Shown here in pieces: positions 35,401 to 44,400 of a stretch of 64,000 bases of DNA; the first letter of the stretch is position 1, and every line of letters begins with the position of its first letter. The stretch covers positions 10,503,501 through 10,567,500 of the forward strand of contig OX463807.1 of the NCBI GenBank assembly GCA_949825045.1, given 5' to 3'. Position numbers and translations under genes: made by a program. This stretch comes from Argyresthia goedartella. Its lineage: Eukaryota > Arthropoda > Insecta > Lepidoptera > Argyresthiidae. The notes beneath the pieces were generated by a model. It was not told where the DNA came from, did no database searches, and was given only the letters and a program-made list of their open reading frames with translations.

Positions 35401-38400
35401 TCCGAAATATTAAGTATTGAATCTCTTTCGATAACTACAGACATGAATCGATTCTTTGATATACTGATACTTTTTTTCGGAATCGACTCTTCGATACTAT
35501 TTATTCGTACTGGTCATCCTTACTCATGAGAACAGTAACGTAAATACTTCATATTATTTCTGATGCTCATCAAATTAACGCATGTAATGACGCTCTACAT
35601 TACAATGCTTCAGCGTTTTTTGAGATCTATAACCACATTGTTTTTTTTTTTTATTGCGGTCGGTTTCGATTTTATGTCGACGCCACCTAGCGGATTTTAC
35701 TGAACTAAAACCCAAAGATCGTATTTTTGCAAATCTTTGAGCTTATTTATTGCTATTGTTATAATTTTTTTCAAGAAAAGTCTTATACGAAAACCATCTA
35801 GAAAGTGTCACGAATCAGTATGCAAAATTTCAGCAAAATCAGTTCAGTAGTTTTTGCGGTAGCGATTACAACGCTTTTGACGACTTTGCTTTATATATTA
35901 GTAAGATGTACAAAATTAATTTACAGGACCTAACTAATAAAAATAATCTAACTAATAAAAATACTTAAAAAAACTAATAAATTATACGAAACAATAAAAT
36001 AATTTTACTGGATCGAAAAATGTAATTCTCTGTAGCGCAAATTTCTCTAATCGCATGCGTCCGACAACGACGTCTGCCCTCACGTGTCTGCCCGTTCGGG
36101 TAAGCGTAGTTAGATCGTGCGCTCCCCCACCACACGACAGCGCCGTTGCCACCCGCCACACTCGGCGAATGTGCGCGACGACGACCGACGACCGACGACC
36201 GACGCGACGCGACGGCAGCGGCGGCGGCGATGCAGAGTATTCGTTAAAAGGAACTATAACTTCAAAAGCATTCTTTTTTTTAACTTAATTCTAAATATTA
36301 TCAAGTTCCTAGGTTCAGTGGTTAAGATTTTGTATACAAAAAGTTTGGCTTCATAGTTCCCGTGCCGAATCCGTTCCGTTCCGTTCGAATTTCGGGAATT
36401 CCGTTTCTAGAAAAACTCTGCACGTCCTAAGAGACCTACGTACCACGTTTCATGGTTTTATCTTCAAAAATGACGAACACCCCTAAAAACTTCCCCTATT
36501 TCACACCCCCACTCAGGTAAAAATTTCAAAATGCTAGAACCAATAATGTTTTGTTTTGCCTAAATTCAAAATATAATGTATTTATCTCCGAAAATGACGA
36601 ACTTCATACAAACTTACAACCCCAATTTCATCCCCTCACAGGTCGAAATTTTAAAAACGCTAGAACAAATGTTAAATGATTTCTTATCAAGTGCTTAAAT
36701 ATTAAGTTTCATGGTTTTATCTTTTAAAATTAAGATATCCCATACAACTTTTCACCCCCCCCCCCCCCTTTTAACCCCTTACAACCCCTTTTTCGCAAAA
36801 AAAAAGTAGCCTATGTTCTTTCTCAGGGTCTAGACCATCTGCATACCAAATTTCATTCAAATCCGTTCAATAGTTTTGGCGTGAAAGAGTAACAGACAGA
36901 CAGACAGAGTTACTTTCGCATTTATAATATTAGTTAGGATAATTACTGCCAAGGGATTCTTCTGTGAAGTGTCTAGTCTAGTGCACATGTATGACCCAGA
37001 GTTACATGTGATTTTGGTGATATAGGCATTCTGATCCGGATTTCATTTCATCTGGGAATCCTGAGAATGCCAAAAAATGTTACCCGACCGAAGATAATCT
37101 AAGTAACGTTTGATTCCTGGCAGTTTGCAAATGACTAACGAAGCAAAGCAATGTATGTGACTGTTCCGTTCTCGTGTTTAAGGCCTCCGACGGTATCATG
37201 GTCGCCCGCGGAGACCTGGGTATCGAGATTCCGCCAGAGAAGGTGTTCCTGGCTCAGAAGACCATGATCGCGAGGTGCAACCAGGTGAGCCTCCCTGAAT
37301 ACTTTCTTCACTTGATTCTTTCTCTATTTGATTAGTCTATCAGAACGAGCAGTTTTGTTGCCAGAATTTTTTCCTAGCATTTCAGGCCAAGCTGTAATAG
37401 CCTATCCAAGTGAAATAATTAAAACACTCTTGCGACTACATAAATTGACAGAAAAAATGATGCAAGCTAAATGATAAAAATATAATTTACACAAAATCTA
37501 AAACTTTTGAAAAGATCAAGGTCTATTAAATGACGACGAATTAAACCATATCTGTTACAAAACATATCCACACATGTCTTTATTCATTAAAGAGTTATTT
37601 CTCCATGATCCCATAATCAGATCTATAGGTAGACCGACGTTTATATATTGTTGAGAAACTCTCCTGGTACTTCTATCACAATCACATCCACTTTACCATA
37701 TGCATTATAACGAGAATACATTACTTAGCAACCGTAGTAAAGAAACAAACCATATCGCAAAATAACTATTATTGTGCAGTTTCGGATGCCATTTACTATT
37801 TAGTGAATGCACGATTTACTATGAAAATAAAAAAATCATAAAAGGTCTGCTTATAATATTTTAAGAATGTAACCACGTACAGTTTGCGATGCTCTGTCAG
37901 TTTTTTTGAAGTCAGTCTGACTTCAAAAAAGGAGGGAGTTTCTCAATTCGTCGGGATATTCTTTTCAAGATTCACGGATGGACCGAATTTTTAAATCTTT
38001 TTTTGTTCGAGAGAGTTTACCTTACTTACAATTGGTGTCATTCACATCAGGTCAGGATCTGAAGTGAATGGTCTGATGGAAATGATCCTGGAGAAATTGA
38101 GGGACCTCTTCAAATATTGTAGGCAGATTTATAGGGGTTTTTGTATTTTTCCTAGTAACTCGAGCATTTACTCTCAGGAAGCATTACTGTTAATGGCCAC
38201 CGGAACTTAACAGTAATATATATAGGTATCCGATATTTAGCGATATGGTTTCTTTACTACGGTTGCTATACTTTGTCCACTATATTAATGGTCTTTTGAC
38301 ATTTCCTTATTGCGTACATAATAAGCAATATTTTTCATTGCAAACGTAATAAATTTCTAGGTTTTGAGCTGTCAAAAAACCATTAATAGAGTGGCCAAAG

Positions 38401-41400
38401 TAAGTAAAAGTATTGTATGCATTTGTGAAGTGGATGTGATCCTGTCAGATCCTGTCCGCCGTTAATAAATAGTTGAGAAGCTCTCTTGGTACAGTCAGCA
38501 TCAGATATATATGAGCACCAAGGTACTCAAATAGATCTAGATTCCTAACTAACCAGAAACATCTACAAAGCGAAAGTGTCAAAATGAAGTCAACATCCAT
38601 GTTAACACGGAGGATGTTTATATATTTTTGACACTTTTACTGTGTAGATATTTCTGTTTGTTATTGATGTGTAGATCTATTTGAGTATCTTTTTTGCTTG
38701 CATATATCTGATGCTGACTGTACGTATCACAAATATCACAGTGATACGTACACGAAGGGATAATGGTAAAATATTTTTTTAACTAATGAATACACATATG
38801 GTTATGTTCTGTAACTAAGATTTAATTGATGTCAGTTTTTCAAAACTTTTTATTTTTGTTTTAATTATATATTTATCATTTAGCTACTCTTGCATCAGTT
38901 TATCTGTCTACGTGTCTACGCAAGAGTGTTATTATTAATCCACTTGGAAACGCTAATACACCTTGGCAGGAATTGATGGCAATATAAGTGACATATTAGG
39001 GCGATGGTATCTTCGAGACCATCCAAAAATTTCATTAAAAACATGCCATCATGTAGTAAGATTTCCAGACTAATGATCCCCCTTCCCCAGGTGGGCAAGC
39101 CTGTGATCTGCGCCACCCAGATGTTGGAGTCGATGGTGAAGAAACCCCGCCCCACTCGCGCCGAGACCTCGGACGTCGCCAACGCGATCCTGGACGGCGC
39201 CGACTGCGTCATGTTGTCTGGTAAGCCCAATTGAAGGTCCAAATTGCGTTTTGTCTAGATTCATCACTATTTCTAGCAATATTCTCTATCCTCACATATG
39301 AGATCGATCCAATAATACGGCATTTGACTGCTACTCAAAAAAGATATCTTTTTAGGAACTGTCAAAACGGTAAATGTTCACGATTACTATGAAATACTAG
39401 CATGCTAATTGAGTTTATAAAATACAACAATATTATTGTACACATAGGTGTACCCCTGCTCAGCAATCAACATTTCCTACTTTAACCTGGTTTGCTGGAA
39501 GAGATCTTTTATTAGAGATAAGCTCGCTTTTGTACACTGTTTTTATGTAACTCTTTTTTATATCATTTGTGTGCAATACAGAAATTATGAAATCATGAAC
39601 TGCTGGAAATATACAATTCTAATATTGTCAAACGTTTTTGTTGAAATAGACTCACCTTGAGACACGGTTCTAGATTTACTGGACTACCTTGCCAAATACC
39701 GTATTCTCCAATTTCTGGGCACAAAACATGATGTTCCACCGCTTCTGCTCTCCAGGCCATAAACGTCGCAACTGTCGCGTTAACTATCTCACTAGACGGC
39801 AACACGGAGGGCTGGCATCAGAGCCAAGAGTTAACTTGTTGAACTTGTTTTGCCTCTTCTCTACATTGGACCATTGTGGAAGAAGTAGAAGGAGATAAAC
39901 ATAAAAATTTATAAACAGGCCCATACATTGCTTTTCTCCCACATTAGGATACCCTTGGTCGGTGGAACCAGAAACAGCGACATTACATACATGTAAACAT
40001 CCAAAACCTGGGTTGTTTTCTTTTCTTAACCCCCTAGCCGGGGATCGAACCCGCTCTCGCTCGATAGGCAGATCCACTACCGCAGCGCCATAGTGGTTGC
40101 CAAATAATCATAAACTAACATAACGGGGTAGACAAATCATCATAAACTAACATAACGGGGTAAACAAATCATTATAACTAACATAACGGGGTAGACAAAT
40201 CATCAAACTAACATAACGGGGTAGACAAATAATCATAAACTAACATAACGGGGTAGACAGATGATCATAAACTAAAATAACGGGGTAGACAAATCATCAA
40301 ACTAACATAACGGGGTAGACAAATAACATAAACTAACATTAGACAAATCATCATAAACTAACATAACGGGGTAGACAAATAATCATAAACTAACATAACG
40401 GGGTAGACAGATGATCATAAACTAAAATAACGGGGTAGACAAATCATCAAACTAACATAACGGGGTAGACAAATAACATAAACTAACGTTAGACAAATCA
40501 TCATAAACTAACATAACGGGGTAGACAAATCATCATAAACTCTAGCAAAAGTAAGAACATCAACGATAAAAAATAACTTCACGTTGGTAATTTTGAGTAA
40601 TTGAATGGGCCTCCCGGCTAGCTAGTCCCGTTCCATACTGTTCCTATATAAATATCACAAACAGTTAAGTAACGATAACTTAAAACAGAAAGACAAAAAG
40701 CTGATGTATAGGAATGTTATCTATGATAATGGTCATTTTATTGCATACAGTGTATAAGCAGAATGTCTTTTGACCTCAAAAATTATGACGTCAGTTTTGT
40801 ATAATTTGTTAGAACTGACGAACAAAACGATACTTCCTAAAAAGTATCTTTTTTTGATATCTAGAACCTGTTATCATATGTATTGTCGATCCCCAGGTGA
40901 GACAGCCAAGGGCGACTACCCGCTGGAGTGTGTACTCACCATGGCGAACATCTGCAAAGAGGCTGAGGCTGCCATCTGGCACAAGCAACTCTTCACTGAC
41001 TTGGTCCAGCAGGTACAGTATAATCATCTGCGATGTAGGTTGCCCGCAGTTTCGCTCGCAAAAAGTCATGTGATACAAACTTTTACCTCCCATTTCCCTA
41101 CCGGGATGATTTCCCCAAATCCCTTCCTAGTGCTACCCTACGCTAGGAACACCTGTACAAATCCCTTCCTAGTGCTACCCTACGCTAGGAACACCTGTAC
41201 AAAGTTCATACCTATGGGACCAGGGGTTCAGGACTTTGAATTTCATAAGTATATATTAAAAGTATAAAAAAATTGTAACCAAACTTAACCCCAATCCTGA
41301 TTGTACCATCAAAGAAGTTTGTTCAAACAGACATTAGTATTCAAGCAACTCGTCGCTCAAGGGTCAATATTAATTTAGCGGACTGCTTTTTGGCACTGAC

Positions 41401-44400
41401 AGCACAGCGACATCACGAGACAAGAATTAGATACTCAATCATTCAAGAGAGTCAGTAATTCAATACTCTTTGTGGATATAAACTACGATAGCATGGCGCG
41501 CGCCTCGTACTTGCGACGCGAGTGAGCGTGACAACACGCCTAAGAAGTAGTGGAGGGGCGTGCGATGCTATCGTAGTTATCTCCTTAACGAACAGACTCC
41601 TTAAGAGAGCTTTTTAAAGAAATTGACATACTAACTGTAGCTAGTCAATTTATTTTCGAAAATATAATGTATGTACGCAAGAACCTTACAAATTTTCCCA
41701 AATTTAGCGATAGCTGTAATTTTAACCTAAGAAATAATCACAGACTACTTGCGCCCCGGTTTAGACTTGCGAAGGTACGGCAATTCTTTCAAGGGTCAAT
41801 GCATTCTCTACTACAACAAGATACCTCTGGAGATCTTAAAATTGCCATTTGAGCAATTTAAGAACCATGTTAAAGCGACTTTGTCGAAAAAGGGATATTA
41901 CAATGTTCAAGATTACTTAAATGATGTGTCTGTGTGGGGTTAATCTGGCTCAACACAGACCTTGCTGTTAATAATTTTGTAATTATTTATTCCTTTCCTG
42001 CTTATTAATTATGATAATGACTAAATATTATATTTTTTATTAGTTAAGCATAAGCAATTTTTAAAAAAGAGATCTAAAAATCAATCTGTGGGAGTTTCTA
42101 CGCCCTGCTTCTCCCACAGTGGTCCAATGTAGAGAAGTGGCAAAAATGACGATTGCTAAGTATATGTAAATATCTACAGTAATAAAGACATTTGTTTTTT
42201 TTTTTGTTTTTTTTTTTATTGAAAATTTTGAAAATTTCTCTAACTTGAGTGGAGGCTAGCCCATCGCCACGAAGATGATACATTCAACAATACCCCAGGT
42301 TAGACCACCAATCGACCAAGCGCACACCACCGCCATCGCAGCTGTGGAGGCGTCCACTAAGTGCCTCGCGTCGGCTATCGTGGTCATAACCACCAGCGGG
42401 CGCTCCGCCCATCTGCTCAGCAAGTACCGCCCACAGTGCCCCATCATTGCTGTCACCAGGTAAATACACGAACACAAATATATTGCTTCTGACCCCACAC
42501 TAGGATGAGACAATGCTCCGCAAGGAGTATGAGGGCTCGAGAAGGCATAAAAAGAAGTATGACGTACAACAACTGCTTCGAAATACCGATGAATCAGTAT
42601 CAGTGATGACACTTATCAAAATACTCAGCCCTTACTTATTCATACTGCTGGTTAGTAGTAGTATTCATACGTTAACTTTTAACTTTGCTTTATACTCTGA
42701 CTTCCTCTGCAGGGAGGGATAGCGCCTTAAGAATATAGTTCCATTTTGAACGACTTTGAGCAGCTTCCTCCAGGTCTCTCTTCTTATATTAAGACTCAAT
42801 ATTTGTCTTCCGTGTCACCAACAAGCATTTACATATAAGTTTTGGACGTCCTATCCTCTATTTTCCTGGTCATGATGATAATTTGTCTTATTGTTCATCT
42901 CAGGCAGCCACAGACCGCGCGTCAGGCTCATCTGTACCGCGGTGTTCTGCCCATCGTATATGGAGGTGAGTTTTGAGAAATATAAATAATTATACAGTTT
43001 TTTTTATTAATTAGGTTTGGAACTCCGCCATACTCCGCAATTGACAGCTCACGTCAAGCACGCTTTTGCCGACGGCATGAAGTATTGAAATGCCATCTGT
43101 TGATATGACTTCACAACTTTCTGCAACGCACACGTCAAACACTTTTACCGACGGCATGTAGTGCCATCTGTCGACATACGACGTAACCATAACAAACAAG
43201 CCAACAATGTCCTTTCTGTCTGTAAACAGGCCAGAAATATTTTTGTTTTCCTGTTTAACTATTCATTGTTGTGGGCCCTATTACCAACCATCTTTCGCCA
43301 CATTCCCAGCAGTAGCTTGAAAATTGTATTTTTGAGTTCCATCCGCATGTCTGCACTCCCGCCCTCGACAAAGTCAACAGCCGCGAAAGTGTCGCTGCCC
43401 AAAAAAAGTTTAACTGTATCTTAAAGCTACAAATCGCCTATCTTTATCAGAAGCTACACTGAGCTGGCTAGTTGAAGGTACTGCCTGTTATTTAAATCTA
43501 AAATTGGTCTTTTTATTTCCTGCATTCAGAAGATGAACTCGAAGAATGTAAGTCACTAAAGTAGTACCTACCCAGCTTGCAAAATATTCGAAATACCAAT
43601 TGCTCTTAGAGCTAATAATCGTATTACAGCTGTGTAAATGGTTAAGTGCTTCAATGTTGTTAAAAAGTGATCATTTGCACTATTTAGCAATTTCCACTTT
43701 TCAGCTGTAAAACCATGTCGTAGAAATGTTTACTCTTCTAATAGAATCCCAGCTGGGCAAGAAGAAAACAAATCCCTAGATCTTGGATGTTTATATCTGT
43801 GTGACGTCACTGTTTCTGGTTCCCACGACACAGGGTATCCTAGTGTGGGGTCAAAAGCAACTAATGTCCCTGAGTACAAAAGCCTCAAATACACTAAGGG
43901 ACAAAATTTCCCCCAACATGTCGTTCAACGCTCAATCTACATGACGCTGCAACTTTGTTCAGTGTCCTGAAACACTGCACTGTCATGTTGCAGCGACATT
44001 TTGGAGGACATTTTGACCCTAGTGTATACCTGACGCCAAGTTTCTTGTCCCCTGAGTGCCGGCTGGAGGGGGCAGCGGCGCGTGGATACAAGTGATAATA
44101 TGCATGGGAAAGAGAGAGATGGTGGTGCCGCTCGGACGCCAAGAAACATTTAGATTTTCATGGTTCATTCCCTCAGCGGCCCCGGTCAGCGACTGGGTGA
44201 AGGACGTGGACGCCCGAGAGCAGCACGGCTTGCAGTTCGGCAAGGCGCGCGGCTTCATCAAGACCGGAGACTCCGTCGTCGTGGTGACTGGCTGGAAGCA
44301 GGGCTCGGGCTTCACGAACACCACGCGCATCATGTTAGTATACTTGTCCTTGCCTCTATAGTATTATATCTCTTATATATACTTAATATTAAAGCTAAGC

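Larger units (their letters stand above)
29834..35906 (-). mobile_element. Helitron carrying a Rep/helicase ORF, nested
   Basis: The 5' end at 35906 reads TCTTACTAATATATAAAGC with an A before it, and the 3' side ends gacgaagtcgcaggtaacag then CTA at 29834. That is the usual Helitron 3' context except that the final G of CTAG is missing, with the mini-Helitron starting immediately beyond. It encodes the Rep/Hel protein (30087-33383) and a broken N-terminal region (33415-35042). It lies within another Helitron's 5' segment (35907-36939) in pyruvate kinase intron 6. The 3' boundary is the less certain one. Confidence 0.75.

Noticed and set aside
40101..40540. CRISPR-like array
   Set aside because: The units are contiguous, of variable length, with higher-order periodicity and no unique spacers.
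41096..41267. Extension of pyruvate kinase exon 9 into the following open frame
   Set aside because: The frame stays open past the gtacag donor and includes a 42-bp duplication, but the family sequence continues only after splicing to 42299.
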